From: Senegalimassilia anaerobia JC110 | Lineage (GTDB): Bacteria > Actinomycetota > Coriobacteriia > Coriobacteriales > Eggerthellaceae | Assembly: GCF_000236865.1 (NCBI RefSeq) | Contig: NZ_HE611015.1 | Span: 588,871-652,870 of the forward strand | Direction of reading: 5' to 3' | Length of the DNA: 64,000 bases | In this document: in pieces, positions 8,368 to 17,941 of the stretch | Layout of the letters: every line of letters starts with the position of its first letter | Numbering within the stretch: position 1 is the first letter of the stretch | Program-made: the position numbers and the translations under genes | Notes under the pieces: generated by a model | What the model saw: the letters and a program-made list of their open reading frames with translations, nothing else | The model's database searches: none | What the model was told of the DNA's origin: nothing

Positions 8368-9207
8368 ATGAGCACCGACACCCCCGCTCCGCTTCCCGCC
8401 GAGCTTTCCAAGAAGCACGACGCGCTGAAAGAGCATCTGGCAAAACTGGGAGCGGTTGCCGTAGCGTTTTCCGGCGGAGTGGACTCCACCCTGCTGCTAA
8501 GCGTTGCCGCCGATGTGCTAGGCGACAACACCGTCGCCATCACCGCCCGCGCGCAGATGATTCCCGCACGAGAGGTTCGCGAAGCCAGCGATTTTTGCGC
8601 CAAACGGGGCATCCGCCATGTGGTGATGGACGTCGACGCCTTGACCATACCCGGCTTCGCCGAAAACCCCGCAGATCGATGCTACCTCTGCAAAAGCGCA
8701 TTGTTCGCTCGCATCATGGATCAAGCCGCGCGCCTGGGAATACCCTACGTGGCCGAAGGAACCAACACCAGCGATCTGGGCGATTACCGCCCTGGGCTTA
8801 AAGCTCTTGGCGAGCTGAAGGTGGACAGCCCCTTGCTGGCAGCAGGTTTATCGAAAAGCGATGTTCGCGCCCTATCCCACAAGCTTGGCCTTCCAACCTG
8901 GGACAAACCCTCTTACGCGTGCCTTGCAAGCCGCATCCCCTACAACGAGGCCATCACCGCCGACAAGCTTCGATCCGTCGAGCATGCCGAGGATGCGCTT
9001 ATGGACGCAGGCTTTCCCCAGATACGCTGCCGCGCCCATGGGGACCTTGCACGCATCGAAGTGGCACCCGACCAGCGAGCGGCGCTTATGGACGCACTGA
9101 TATCCACCGACCTGACCGAGCGCATACACGATTCAGGGTTCGCCTACGTGACCGTTGATGCCGACGGCTATCGCACCGGCAGCCTCAACCAAAACGTTCC
9201 TGAATAG
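8368..9207 (+). CDS. larE: LarE-type ATP-dependent sacrificial sulfur transferase
   Basis: 279 residues. PP-loop motif SGGVDS (35-40), cysteine pair RCYLCK (C105, C108) and KPSYACLASR with C185 at the position of the sacrificial cysteine of Lactobacillus LarE. LarE adenylates and sulfurates the nicotinic-acid-derived precursor of the nickel-pincer nucleotide of lactate racemase-type enzymes. Three conserved cysteines may instead hold a 4Fe-4S cluster, as in the three-Cys LarE class. No larA, larB or larC is present in the window, so it is an orphan here. ATG at 8368 follows CGAAAGGTCCCCC. Confidence 0.88.
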   Translation: MSTDTPAPLPAELSKKHDALKEHLAKLGAVAVAFSGGVDSTLLLSVAADVLGDNTVAITARAQMIPAREVREASDFCAKRGIRHVVMDVDALTIPGFAENPADRCYLCKSALFARIMDQAARLGIPYVAEGTNTSDLGDYRPGLKALGELKVDSPLLAAGLSKSDVRALSHKLGLPTWDKPSYACLASRIPYNEAITADKLRSVEHAEDALMDAGFPQIRCRAHGDLARIEVAPDQRAALMDALISTDLTERIHDSGFAYVTVDADGYRTGSLNQNVPE

Positions 9208-9539
9208 ATAAAAGGTAATGGCGGCGCCTTGCGAACCGTATGCGGCATCTTCAAACACGCCAACCCCCTCCTGCGCAGCGCAAGTTACCGCCGCAGCTAA
9301 GCTAAATGCTAAGCAGACACCCCACCACTACTCCACGCCGGGGCACGTGCGGCAAGGGGGACTACTGCCAGCGCCCTGCGCCGCACAAGCCGTAGCCGCG
9401 ACAAATGCCATGCAACCGCTCTCGCCATTGCCCCGCTCCATAGCATGCGCGGCAAGCGAGTTGCCACCAGCGCCCTGCGCTGAGCAAGCAAGCCGTCACC
9501 GCCGTGCCCATCAACCCACGGTCGACGGACAGCATGGTT
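9208..9539. repeat. Gene-free gap with an imperfect direct repeat
   Basis: 332 bp between larE and uvrB. Two copies of a unit of about 48 bp lie about 100 bp apart (9347-9395 and 9447-9494). They share GCGGCAAG, CCAGCGCCCTGCGC and AGCCGT. A weaker third copy may start near 9262. An open frame across it has a repetitive Ala/Pro/Cys-rich translation unlike a real protein. Possibly a decayed gene; no terminator is obvious for either neighbour. Confidence 0.4.
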
Positions 9540-11693
9540 CTACGACCGACGCGAGCTGCCGTACGCCGCGTTCTTGCGATTGCCGAAGGCGCTGCCCTTG
9601 CGCGCGCTCTTCTTCAGGTCCTTGAGCACATCCGCCTCGCTTTCGCCCTCCACGCCGGCGCGCAGGCGCACCACCTCGTCTCGCAAGCGCGCCGCTTCTT
9701 CGAAGTCCATATTGCGCGACGCCTCCGCCATATCTTCCTCCATGCTGGAGATAACGCGCAGCACCTCTTCGCGCGACAGCTCGGCAAGCTGCATGTTCAC
9801 CTGCTCGGATGACACATCGCCCATTTCCCCATGCACGTAGCTCATGATGTCCACGACCGCCTTCGTGACCGTTTTGGGCGTGATGCCGTGCTCTTCGTTA
9901 TAGGCCATCTGGATGCTACGACGGCGCCGCGTTTCGGAGATCGCCAGGTCCATGGAGTCAGTGGTTTTGTCGGCATACATGATCACCTGGCCGTTCGCGT
10001 TACGAGCAGCGCGGCCAATGGTCTGGATCAGGCTGCGCTGGTTTCGCAGGAAGCCCTCCTTGTCGGCGTCGAGGATGGCTACCAACGTTACCTCGGGCAA
10101 GTCCAGGCCCTCGCGCAGCAGGTTGATTCCCACCAGCACATCGAACTTGCCCAAACGCAGATCGCGCAGGATGTCCACGCGCTCAAGCGTGCCGATGTCG
10201 CTGTGCATGTAGCGGGCGCGTAAACCGCGGTCCAAGAGGTGGTCGGTCAAGTCTTCTGCCATCTTCTTGGTAAGCGTGGTTATGAGCACACGCTCGTTGC
10301 GGTCGGCGCGCTCCTTCGCCTCGTCGATGATGTCGTCGATCTGGCTTGCACTGCCGCGCACGATGATCTCGGGGTCCAGAAGGCCCGTGGGACGGATGAT
10401 CTGCTCCACCTGCCGCTGGCTGACCTTCAGCTCGTAATCGCCGGGCGTTGCCGACACGTAGATGAACTGCGGCACGCGCTCCTCGAACTCGTCGAAACGC
10501 AGCGGACGGTTATCCAAACAGCTGGGTAGCCGGAACCCATGCTCGGTCAAGGTGATCTTGCGGCTGCGGTCGCCCTCATGCATGCCGCGGATTTGGGGCA
10601 CCGTCACATGGCTCTCGTCGATGATGCACAGGAAATCGTCCGGGAAATAGTCGATGAGCGTGTACGGGGGCTCTCCGGGCTCGCGCCCGTCCAAATGCCG
10701 GGAGTAGTTCTCGATGCCGCTGCAAAAGCCCATGGTCTCCAGCATCTCAAGATCGTAGTTCACACGCATCTCCAGCCGCTGGGCCTCAAGCAGCTTGCCC
10801 TCCTCTTTAAACTGCTGCAGACGCTCGCGCAGCTCCTCTTGGATGGTTTGGATAGCGTGCTCCATCTTCGGGCGCGCCGTCACGTAATGGGAGGCCGGCC
10901 AGATGGGCAGGGCCTCATAAGCTTGCAACACCTCGCCCGTGACGTTGTCGATCTCGGAAATCTGCTCTATCTCATCGCCCCAGAACTCCACGCGCACTGG
11001 ATTGTCCGCGTACGGCGGGAACACATCGAGGTTATCCCCGCGCACGCGGAACGTGCCGCGTTTCAGCTCGTAGTCGTTGCGGTCGTACTGGATGTCGATA
11101 AGGTCATGGATCATCTGATCGCGATCCATTTCCTTCTGCTTGTCCACGAACACGGCCATACCCGCATAATCCATGGGGCTGCCGATACCGTAGATGCAGC
11201 TGACCGACGCCACCACGATCACGTCGCGCCTGGAAAGGAGCGCGCTGGTGGCGGCATGGCGCAGCTTCTCCACCTCCTCGTTGATAGAGGCGTCCTTCTC
11301 GATGAACGTGTCCGACGAGGGCACGTACGCTTCGGGCTGGTAATAATCGTAGTAGCTGACGAAATACACCACGGCGTTGTCGGGGAAGAACTCCTTCAGC
11401 TCGCTTGCAAGCTGAGCGGCAAGCGTCTTGTTCGGCGCCATGACAAGCGTGGGGCGCTGCACCGCCTCGATGGTTTTCGCCATGGTGAACGTTTTGCCCG
11501 ACCCCGTGACGCCCAGAAGCGTTTGATACCGCAGCCCCTCCTCAACGCCCTGTGCAAGTTTCTTGATGGCTTGCGGCTGATCGCCTGAAGGCTCATAAGG
11601 GCTGACCGCTCGAAACGGCGTGTTCGCAAGGCGCACTTCGGGCAACTTGCCCTCCATTGCCATACCCTCGATGTTCTTCAGATGGCTGCTCAT
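9540..11693 (-). CDS. uvrB: Excinuclease ABC subunit B
   Basis: 717 residues from ATG at 11693; a TTG 6 nt upstream fits better with GAAGGA and may be the real start. UvrB is the damage-verifying helicase-like subunit of nucleotide excision repair. It has Walker [11 protein letters not shown] near residue 43, the beta-hairpin [12 protein letters not shown], helicase motifs including [11 protein letters not shown] and QTIGRAARN, and a C-terminal UVR domain ([20 protein letters not shown]). It runs about 30 residues past the UVR domain in a basic tail. uvrA and uvrC are not in the window. Confidence 0.97.
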   Translation of the reverse strand: MSSHLKNIEGMAMEGKLPEVRLANTPFRAVSPYEPSGDQPQAIKKLAQGVEEGLRYQTLLGVTGSGKTFTMAKTIEAVQRPTLVMAPNKTLAAQLASELKEFFPDNAVVYFVSYYDYYQPEAYVPSSDTFIEKDASINEEVEKLRHAATSALLSRRDVIVVASVSCIYGIGSPMDYAGMAVFVDKQKEMDRDQMIHDLIDIQYDRNDYELKRGTFRVRGDNLDVFPPYADNPVRVEFWGDEIEQISEIDNVTGEVLQAYEALPIWPASHYVTARPKMEHAIQTIQEELRERLQQFKEEGKLLEAQRLEMRVNYDLEMLETMGFCSGIENYSRHLDGREPGEPPYTLIDYFPDDFLCIIDESHVTVPQIRGMHEGDRSRKITLTEHGFRLPSCLDNRPLRFDEFEERVPQFIYVSATPGDYELKVSQRQVEQIIRPTGLLDPEIIVRGSASQIDDIIDEAKERADRNERVLITTLTKKMAEDLTDHLLDRGLRARYMHSDIGTLERVDILRDLRLGKFDVLVGINLLREGLDLPEVTLVAILDADKEGFLRNQRSLIQTIGRAARNANGQVIMYADKTTDSMDLAISETRRRRSIQMAYNEEHGITPKTVTKAVVDIMSYVHGEMGDVSSEQVNMQLAELSREEVLRVISSMEEDMAEASRNMDFEEAARLRDEVVRLRAGVEGESEADVLKDLKKSARKGSAFGNRKNAAYGSSRRS

Positions 11694-11805
11694 ATGCAAT
11701 CACGTCCTTCGCAGGCGCTTCCTTCGAATCAGTGCCCGAAGTCTATCACGGCATACGGAAAAGAACAAGTGTACGTTTTCGCTTCACATATATGGCAACG
11801 CAAAA

Positions 11806-11858
11806 GGCCCCTGCAACACGCGGCGCCCGGCAAAACCAGGTGACGCGCCGCAGGGGCC
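11806..11858 (-). terminator. Terminator of coaE
   Basis: Two stacked stems, GGCCCCTGC/GCAGGGGCC and GCGGCGC/GCGCCGC, with a 5-nt bulge. On the minus strand it is followed by TTTTGCG. It separates coaE from uvrB. Confidence 0.75.
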
Positions 11859-11900
11859 CGCAACGTTCCGAACAATCGCGCCCATCAGCGCGATGCCGCC

Positions 11901-12509
11901 CTAGTCAAGCGTCTTGCTGTACTCACGCCACCACTGCTCGACCTGCTCGCGCAGCTGCTCGGGCGTGCCGTCGTTGTTGAAAACCACGTCGGATTGCTCG
12001 ATGCGGTCCGCGTCGCTGATCTGGCGGGCGATGCGGCGACGCACGTCCTGCTCGTCCCAGCCGCCTGCAACGGCACGCTCGATGCGGTCGTCGAGCGGGG
12101 CGAGCACGGCGATAACCACATCGGCGCCGTTGGCCATGGACACCTGGCGGTTCTTGAACACGGAATACTCCACCACCACGGCCTTGTTACCCTGGCGCTC
12201 AAGCTCGTCGAGCTGATCGGTGAACGCCTCCTCGATGCGCGGCATGGTGATGCGGTTGAGCTTGCGCGTCTCCGCCGGCGTGGCGAAGGCCTTCGCCGCC
12301 ACCTTCGAGCGCACGATTTGGCCGTCAGCGCCCAGGATATCGGCGCCGAACGCCTCTACCAGGTCGTCTTTGACCGTATCCCACAGCAATACGTCGTGAC
12401 CGACCTTGTCGAGGTCGATGTACGGGACTCCCTGCTCGGCCAGAACCTTGCGGGCCGTCGACTTGCCGGCGCCCATGCCGCCGATGACGAACAGCTTCTT
12501 CATACCCAT
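11901..12509 (-). CDS. coaE: Dephospho-CoA kinase
   Basis: 202 residues. Phosphorylates the ribose 3'-OH of dephospho-CoA in the last step of CoA synthesis. P-loop GGMGAGKST at residues 10-18, then the coaE-typical PYIDLDKVGHDVL and the arginine-rich stretch ARKVL near the start. ATG at 12509 is chosen because AAAGGAGG lies 6 nt upstream; a longer frame to 12635 has no such signal. ATG at 12503 is an alternative. It is transcribed divergently from the OatA-like gene. Confidence 0.92.
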   Translation of the reverse strand: MGMKKLFVIGGMGAGKSTARKVLAEQGVPYIDLDKVGHDVLLWDTVKDDLVEAFGADILGADGQIVRSKVAAKAFATPAETRKLNRITMPRIEEAFTDQLDELERQGNKAVVVEYSVFKNRQVSMANGADVVIAVLAPLDDRIERAVAGGWDEQDVRRRIARQISDADRIEQSDVVFNNDGTPEQLREQVEQWWREYSKTLD

Positions 12510-12635
12510 GCCTGCCTCCTTTGTCGGCATCGCAGCGTTACCTTCACGCATATCTCCTTCATATGATACACGCACCGCACAGCCGAAACGGACGGCACGT
12601 GCCATCATTTGCCAACAGGTTACGGTAGGCGGCAC

Positions 12636-12644
12636 TGGTATACT
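12636..12644 (+). promoter_or_regulatory. Extended -10 promoter of the OatA-like gene
   Basis: TGGTATACT lies 52 nt before the ATG. There is no good -35. The transcript would have a leader of about 45 nt. Confidence 0.5.
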
Positions 12645-12696
12645 GAGGCGATGTGCTGCGGATTAAGGGAGCGCAGCAGATGAGAAGGGAACTATC

Positions 12697-14865
12697 ATGC
12701 CGGAAACGCCGGCTGGGAGCCATGCACGCAGCCGCTCGCGAAGCGCATACGCAGGCCCCACATCAGATTCTTACACGCAACACCGTTCCAATGTGCACGG
12801 CCATGCCGCAAGCAGCTCTGCCGCCGCATCGCACGACGCCCGCCGGGCAAACGCCGCAACGAACGGCCGCCACGGCGGCGCGCACGGCGCATCGCCGCGA
12901 ACCTCGCGCGCATCCGGCAGCGTAGAACAGCCTAAGCGGAAAAAATCACGTTACATCCCCGCCCTCGACGGCCTGCGCGCGCTTGCCGTGCTCGGCGTCA
13001 TCGCCTATCACATGGGCATGGCCTGGATGCCCGGCGGCTTGCTCGGCGTCACCGTGTTCTTCGTGCTGTCGGGCTACCTGATTACCAGCCTGCTGCTCAT
13101 CGAATGGGATTCCACGGGCACCATCGACCTGCCGCAGTTCTGGCTACGCCGCGTGAAACGCCTGTTCCCGGCCATCGCCTTCGTCATCATAGTCACCGCC
13201 GTGCTCTGCACGTTATTCGATCACAGCCTGCTCACGAAGCTGCGCGAAGACATGTGGGCGGCGCTTTGCTGGGTGACCAACTGGTGGTACATCCTGCGCG
13301 ACGTGTCCTACTTCGATGCCCTGGGCGCCCCCAGCCCCGTCACGCATTTCTGGTCGCTGGCCATCGAGGAGCAGTTCTACGTGGTTTGGCCCGTGGTGCT
13401 TATCCTTGCGCACAAGTTCGGCGTGAAGCGCACCCATATGCGCAACGCCACCTTCGTGCTCGCCCTGGCGTCCGCCCTTGAGATGGCGCTTCTATTCAGC
13501 CCCGACGCCGACCCCTCCCGCGTGTACTACGGAACCGATACCCGCGCGTTCAGCCTGCTCATCGGCGCATGGCTTGCCTTCGTATGGCCATCGAACCAAC
13601 TTGGCGCGAACAACGAGATCCACTTGGACCGCAACGTGCGGCTGGCGCTCGACGCCGTGGGCGGCATCGCGCTTATAGGCCTGGTGGCCATGATGGCGGG
13701 CATCGAGGGTACGTCGGCGTTCATGTACCGCGGCGGCATCCTGCTCGCCTCCGTGATCACCATGGTCATCATCGCCGTCATCGTGCACCCGTCTAGCCTG
13801 TTGGCGAAGGTGTTCGCCGCAAAACCGCTCGTATGGATCGGCCTGCACTCCTACGGCATGTACCTGTGGCACTACCCTATCCTCCTGCTCATGAACCCGC
13901 GCAGCAACATCGAAGGCACCCCGTGGTGGATGTACCTGGTGGAACTCGCCGTCATCTTCGCCATCTCATGGTTCTCCTACAAGTTTGTGGAAGACCCCAT
14001 CCGCCATGGCGCCATCGGGAAGTTCGTGGGCGACGTGCGCAGCGGGCAGATCCTGCTTGCCGACTGGCTTCGCACCCATGCCCTGCCCACTGCGGCGGCC
14101 TCCGTGCTCACCATCGTCTGCATCGGCGGGCTGATCTTCGTACCCGATACCTCCGCTCTTGAGGGCGGCGATCTGCTGAAGGACGAATCGGCGCATGTCG
14201 CAGGCTTACCTGCAGATACGTCGGGCACCACCGCAGCAGCCGAGAAGCCCAAGCTCGACGTGCTCATGATCGGCGACTCGGTATCGGTTCGCGCCATCCC
14301 CAACTTCACCGAAACGTTCCCCTACGGCGCCATCGATGCCGCCGTGAACCGTCAGCTCACCGTCGGCGAGGAAGTGTACCGCTCCTATGCCGAGCAGGAC
14401 ATCGTGGGTGACGTGGTGGTGTTCGCCCTGGGAACGAACGGACAGGCCACCGACGAGCAGCTGGACGACCTGCTTGGCGTGGTGGGCACAGACAAGCACG
14501 TGTTCTTCGTGAACACCCGCAGCCCGCAAAGCTGGATGGCGGAGACGAACGCCGCGCTCGACCGCGCCGCCGAGCGTTACGGCAACGTGCAGGTAATCGA
14601 CTGGTACAGCCTGAGCGCATCGCATGGCACCTGGTTCGACGGCGACGGCACGCATCTGTCCTCGGAAGGCGCTCAAGCCTATATCGATATGGTCCACGAT
14701 GCCATCGGAAGCCTTCTGCCCGAGCACAAGGAAGGCGACCAGGTAGCACACGCGGAAACACCCATGGAAGCCGCAACCTCGAAGGCCATCGCGGCGCAAC
14801 AGGCAGCTGTTGCCTCCATTGCCACCAACATCGCCAACAGCCTAGGGGAGCACCCGCAGGAATAA
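12697..14865 (+). CDS. OatA-like acyltransferase: acyltransferase-3 membrane domain plus SGNH domain
   Basis: 722 residues behind GAAGGG. Residues 1-85 are a basic Ala/Ser/Arg-rich tail. Then comes an acyltransferase-3 domain with about ten or eleven membrane helices, opening with YIPALDGLRALAVLGVIAYH, whose His is a family catalytic residue. A C-terminal extracytoplasmic SGNH domain runs from about 520, with the serine block MIGDSVSVRAIP and the Asp/His block DGDGTHLSSEG. This two-domain layout matches OatA, which O-acetylates peptidoglycan muramic acid and confers lysozyme resistance; wall glycopolymers are another possible acceptor. A GH25 muramidase is encoded 5 kb away. Confidence 0.87.
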   Translation: MPETPAGSHARSRSRSAYAGPTSDSYTQHRSNVHGHAASSSAAASHDARRANAATNGRHGGAHGASPRTSRASGSVEQPKRKKSRYIPALDGLRALAVLGVIAYHMGMAWMPGGLLGVTVFFVLSGYLITSLLLIEWDSTGTIDLPQFWLRRVKRLFPAIAFVIIVTAVLCTLFDHSLLTKLREDMWAALCWVTNWWYILRDVSYFDALGAPSPVTHFWSLAIEEQFYVVWPVVLILAHKFGVKRTHMRNATFVLALASALEMALLFSPDADPSRVYYGTDTRAFSLLIGAWLAFVWPSNQLGANNEIHLDRNVRLALDAVGGIALIGLVAMMAGIEGTSAFMYRGGILLASVITMVIIAVIVHPSSLLAKVFAAKPLVWIGLHSYGMYLWHYPILLLMNPRSNIEGTPWWMYLVELAVIFAISWFSYKFVEDPIRHGAIGKFVGDVRSGQILLADWLRTHALPTAAASVLTIVCIGGLIFVPDTSALEGGDLLKDESAHVAGLPADTSGTTAAAEKPKLDVLMIGDSVSVRAIPNFTETFPYGAIDAAVNRQLTVGEEVYRSYAEQDIVGDVVVFALGTNGQATDEQLDDLLGVVGTDKHVFFVNTRSPQSWMAETNAALDRAAERYGNVQVIDWYSLSASHGTWFDGDGTHLSSEGAQAYIDMVHDAIGSLLPEHKEGDQVAHAETPMEAATSKAIAAQQAAVASIATNIANSLGEHPQE

Positions 14866-14898
14866 GCGCATCTAATCAGCGGGCGCACGACTCGAACG

Positions 14899-14950
14899 AT
14901 CGGGCCGCAATCGCATGCGAATCAACGCGTCACGATTGCGGCCCGATTTG
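14899..14950 (+). terminator. Terminator of the OatA-like gene
   Basis: The 15-bp perfect arms ATCGGGCCGCAATCG (14899-14913) and CGATTGCGGCCCGAT (14933-14947) are followed by TTGTG. The stem starts 34 nt after the stop codon. Confidence 0.65.
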
Positions 14951-15228
14951 TGTCGAGAGACAAGCGTCGAGAACAACACCCCTTAACGCACACCCCTACT
15001 TGGGCCATGCTTGTCACAATTGTTTTCTGACCTTTGAGGTTTACGATATCCGTAAACGATGACGCCGCGTTGACGACAAATACGCTGCAGCTTTACCGGC
15101 ATTTTCGCACCTAAGAGAAGGATTCCTATTGCCGCGCAAAGATTAGGCATCAAAGCTACGACACCAACCGAATGCCTTGTCACCCCGCAGTCCCAACCTT
15201 GGGCATCCTTCGATAACCTCAAACGCAA
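14951..15228. other. Gap between the OatA-like gene and rpsA, no gene supported
   Basis: Moderately AT-rich. An open frame on the minus strand (82 codons, TTG start at 15231) contains one hydrophobic stretch but lacks a ribosome binding site and begins inside the rpsA terminator. I see no tRNA or other RNA gene. Confidence 0.4.
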
Positions 15229-15258
15229 CAAGGCCCCCGGCGTATGCCGGGGGCCTTG
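15229..15258 (-). terminator. Terminator of rpsA
   Basis: The 13-bp stem CAAGGCCCCCGGC / GCCGGGGGCCTTG has a GTAT loop. On the minus strand it is followed by TTGCGTTTG. It lies 43 nt after the rpsA stop. Confidence 0.8.
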
Positions 15259-15300
15259 TAGGATTCATGCTTCAGCTTAAAGCTTGAGGCTTAGGTCAGC

Positions 15301-16503
15301 TTATTCAGCCTGCTCCTCAGCGGGCTTGTCAGCCTTCTTCTCGCGCTTCTTGGCCGGCTTCTCCTCAACCTGGATGGACTCGTCCACGGGGATCTCGAAG
15401 CCCATCTCAGCAGCAGCAGCCTTCATGGACAGGCTGATGCGACGACGGTCGGGGTTGATCTCCATGACCTTGACCTTGACCATGTCGCCGGGCTTGACGA
15501 CCTGAGCAGGCGTGTCGATGTGGCGCATGGCCATCTCGGAGATGTGCACCAGGCCCTCGATGGACTGGCCCAGCTCGACGAAGGCGCCGAACGGAACGGT
15601 CTTGGTGACCTTGCCGTCGACGATGGAGCCGACCGGGTAGCTCTCGACCAGCTTGATCCACGGATCCTCGGTGGTCTGCTTCAGGCCCAGGGAGATGCGC
15701 TCGCGCTGCAAATCGACGTCCAGAACCTCGACCTCGACCTCGTCGCCAACCTTGACGACCTCGGACGGATGGTTAACGTGGTTCCAGGACAGCTCGGAGA
15801 TGTGGACCAGACCGTCGATGCCGCCCAGGTCAACGAAGGCGCCGAAGTCGACGATGCTGGAAACCGTGCCCTTGAGGCGCATGCCCTTGGACAGCTTGGA
15901 GAGGATCTCGGCGCGCTCGTTCTTGCGGCCTTCCTCAAGCAGCACGCGACGGGACAGGACAACGTTGTTGCGGTTGCGGTCCATCTCGATGACGCGGGCC
16001 TCGATCTCGGTGTGCAGGTACATGTCCAGGTCCTTGACGCGACGCAGGTCGACCAAAGACGCAGGCAGGAAGCCGCGCAGGCCGATGTCCAGGATCAGGC
16101 CGCCCTTGACAACCTCGATAACCTCGCCGGTGACGGTCTCGCCAGCCTTGAACTTCTCCTCAACGCTGATCCAGGCGCGCTCGTACTCGGCACGCTTCTT
16201 GGACAGGATCAGACGGCCGTCCTTGTCCTCCTTCTGCAGGACCAGAGCCTCGATCTCGTCGCCGAGATTGACGATCTCGGACGGATCGGCGTCCTTGCGG
16301 ATGGACAGCTCGCGGACGGGCACAACGCCCTCGGACTTGAATCCGATGTCCACCAGCACCTCGTCATGCTCGATCTTGACAACCGTGCCGTTGACCAGGT
16401 CGCCCTCGTCGAACTCGGTCAGCGTGCCGTCGATCATCTGGTTCATCTGATCGTCGGAGATGTCCTCGAAGTCGATGACGGACGTGTTCTTGATGTCGGT
16501 CAA
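15301..16503 (-). CDS. rpsA: 30S ribosomal protein S1
   Basis: 400 residues with four S1 OB-fold domains (about 36-105, 121-188, 208-277, 293-362). Each has the GxVxxI...VDIG/VDLG pattern, for example [20 protein letters not shown] and [20 protein letters not shown]. The end is a Lys/Glu-rich tail. Four domains is the shorter Gram-positive/actinobacterial form; E. coli S1 has six. It binds mRNA on the 30S subunit. It has its own promoter and a leader of about 150 nt. Confidence 0.96.
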   Translation of the reverse strand: MTDIKNTSVIDFEDISDDQMNQMIDGTLTEFDEGDLVNGTVVKIEHDEVLVDIGFKSEGVVPVRELSIRKDADPSEIVNLGDEIEALVLQKEDKDGRLILSKKRAEYERAWISVEEKFKAGETVTGEVIEVVKGGLILDIGLRGFLPASLVDLRRVKDLDMYLHTEIEARVIEMDRNRNNVVLSRRVLLEEGRKNERAEILSKLSKGMRLKGTVSSIVDFGAFVDLGGIDGLVHISELSWNHVNHPSEVVKVGDEVEVEVLDVDLQRERISLGLKQTTEDPWIKLVESYPVGSIVDGKVTKTVPFGAFVELGQSIEGLVHISEMAMRHIDTPAQVVKPGDMVKVKVMEINPDRRRISLSMKAAAAEMGFEIPVDESIQVEEKPAKKREKKADKPAEEQAE

Positions 16504-16656
16504 AACGGACCCCTTCCATACTTTGCCGGGGACCCTTCGTCATGAATGATTGCTACATAAACCATGTTCGCTTGCAGGAGATGCTCCCTTTTAGCAGTGC
16601 AACAAACATGTCTCGGGGGCCTACATTACCAATGCTTACGGGACCTTCCCATAAGC
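16504..16656 (-). promoter_or_regulatory. 5' leader of rpsA
   Basis: A leader of about 150 nt between the predicted transcription start and the rpsA start codon. Long S1 leaders are often used for autoregulation, but I see no strong conserved structure. The remaining gap up to 16871 holds the promoter and otherwise nothing I recognise. Confidence 0.35.
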
Positions 16657-16662
16657 CAATCG

Positions 16663-16690
16663 AGTATACCACGCGCAATGCGGCATCCAA
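16663..16690 (-). promoter_or_regulatory. Promoter of rpsA
   Basis: Minus strand: -35 TTGGAT (16685-16690), 16-nt spacer, -10 TATACT (16663-16668) preceded by TGG. The best-formed vegetative promoter in the window. Confidence 0.7.
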
Positions 16691-16871
16691 GCCACTATTT
16701 TCCAACAGCGTTCCGCCCTGCACGATTTCTACGCGGAATGGCAAGCCTTCGCTTCACGCTCTTGCACCGCCGCCTTGCGCTCCGGCCGCGCGCTGCGCGA
16801 CGATCAGCCGCTTCGAGCTCAACTCCCCCCTAAACACCCAGATTGGAGGACGAGAGCCAACGCACTCCGCG

Positions 16872-17291
16872 CTATTCCCCGCTATTGCGGCGGCAATCAG
16901 GGCACACGCCGGAAAACGCCAGGTCGAAGCCCGTTACCTCGAACCCGTAATCGTTCACGATACGCGCAAAGGGATCGACCCCCTCGGTCTCGATATCGAA
17001 GACGCCCCCGCAACGGCTGCACTTCGCATGGAAGTGGTTATCGCAGCGGAAGTCGTAGCGGTCCGCCGCGTTGGGCACGGGGATGCGCAACACCTCGCCG
17101 CGCTCGGACAGCACGCTCAAGTTGCGGTACACGGTGGCGCGGGACACGTTGGGGTGATCGCGGTGGACCACATCGTAGATATCCGCCGACGTCGGATGGT
17201 TGTGCAGCGAGCGCACCGCATCGAGCACCACCGCGCGTTGCTTGGTGTTGCGCGAGCCACGCGGGCTCGGAACCTGAACGTTCGCAGTCAT
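16872..17291 (-). CDS. Fur/PerR-family metal-dependent repressor
   Basis: 139 residues. Winged helix (TSADIYDVVHRDHPNVSRAT, then VYRNLSVLSERGEVLRI), the metal-site segment NHFHAKCSRCGG and a C-terminal CPDCRR, forming two CxxC pairs for structural zinc. The set resembles PerR (peroxide sensing) as much as Fur; the sequence alone does not decide. ATG follows AGGAGCAACGCG. The gene stands alone with its own promoter, which may be autoregulated. Confidence 0.88.
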   Translation of the reverse strand: MTANVQVPSPRGSRNTKQRAVVLDAVRSLHNHPTSADIYDVVHRDHPNVSRATVYRNLSVLSERGEVLRIPVPNAADRYDFRCDNHFHAKCSRCGGVFDIETEGVDPFARIVNDYGFEVTGFDLAFSGVCPDCRRNSGE

Positions 17292-17333
17292 CGCGTTGCT
17301 CCTATCCTTCTTGCCAGGCTTATGCTTAATAGG

Positions 17334-17362
17334 ATTTTATATCACTAGTAAACCTTGTGCAA
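17334..17362 (-). promoter_or_regulatory. Promoter of the Fur/PerR-family gene
   Basis: Minus strand: -35 TTGCAC (17357-17362), 17-nt spacer, -10 TAAAAT (17334-17339). The spacer and -10 are AT-rich (TTTACTAGTGATATAAAA) and could hold an autoregulatory box. Confidence 0.6.
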
Positions 17363-17493
17363 TTCGCTCACAACCATTCCATCGGGTATTGCGGAAGAAA
17401 GAAGCATCCCTGCCCCCGTTTCCTGGAACAGGGCTCCTCGCGCTCTAAACGATCCGGCAATCGCCGCGATCCCTCGATGGGCCCGCACACATA

Positions 17494-17529
17494 AGAAGGC
17501 CTCCCGTTTCCAGCAATGGGAGGCCTTCT
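17494..17529 (-). terminator. Terminator of amt-glnK
   Basis: The 12-bp arms AGAAGGCCTCCC and GGGAGGCCTTCT lie 44 nt downstream of glnK. The U tract is weak. The rest of the 281-bp gap between the Fur-family gene and glnK shows only the promoter above. Confidence 0.6.
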
Positions 17530-17572
17530 AGCTCCTTATGAGCGCATCGCGGTCGCAACCAGCCGCCGATGG

Positions 17573-17911
17573 CTAGATCGCCTCGTCTCCTCGCTCGCCG
17601 GTGCGAATGCGCACCACCTCGTCGACCGGGAAGACGAAGATCTTGCCGTCTCCCACGTTGCCGGTTCGAGCGGTGGCGCTGATCACATCGATAAGCGCAT
17701 CCACCTCAGCATCGTCGCAGATGATCTCGAACTTCACCTTCGGCACCATGTTCAACAGCACCTCGGTGCCACGGTAATACTCCTTCCAGCCATGCTGGGA
17801 CCCGCAGCCTTGCACCTGCGAGATGGTCATGCCCGAAACCTTCGCCTCGAACAGGGCATCCTTGAGCGGCTCGAGCTTTTCAGGGCGAACGATAGCGGTG
17901 ATCTTCTTCAT
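17573..17911 (-). CDS. glnK: PII nitrogen regulatory protein GlnK/GlnB
   Basis: 112 residues. PII trimers read 2-oxoglutarate and ATP/ADP and gate the ammonium channel. The T-loop reads GWKEYYRGTEVLLNMVPKVK, with Tyr-45/46 at the position uridylylated or adenylylated in other PII proteins. The B-loop TARTGNVGDGKIFV and the C-loop VVRIRTGERGDEAI are intact. It lies 30 nt downstream of amt, the conserved amtB-glnK pair, so the likely partner is that channel. Confidence 0.94.
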   Translation of the reverse strand: MKKITAIVRPEKLEPLKDALFEAKVSGMTISQVQGCGSQHGWKEYYRGTEVLLNMVPKVKFEIICDDAEVDALIDVISATARTGNVGDGKIFVFPVDEVVRIRTGERGDEAI

Positions 17912-17941
17912 GGTTCAACTCCTTCCAATGCTAGCCGCAGC

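Noticed and set aside
9218..9625. 135-codon plus-strand frame downstream of larE
   Set aside because: Low-complexity Ala/Pro/Cys translation, and it runs into uvrB on the opposite strand. The repeats explain the open frame better than coding does.
14983..15231. 82-codon minus-strand frame between rpsA and the OatA-like gene
   Set aside because: Its TTG start lies inside the rpsA terminator stem and there is no ribosome binding site. One hydrophobic stretch is not enough to support a gene.
15520..16545. Long plus-strand open frame opposite rpsA
   Set aside because: It is the complement of a highly codon-biased ribosomal protein gene, with Leu/Asp/Val-rich composition and no ribosome binding site.
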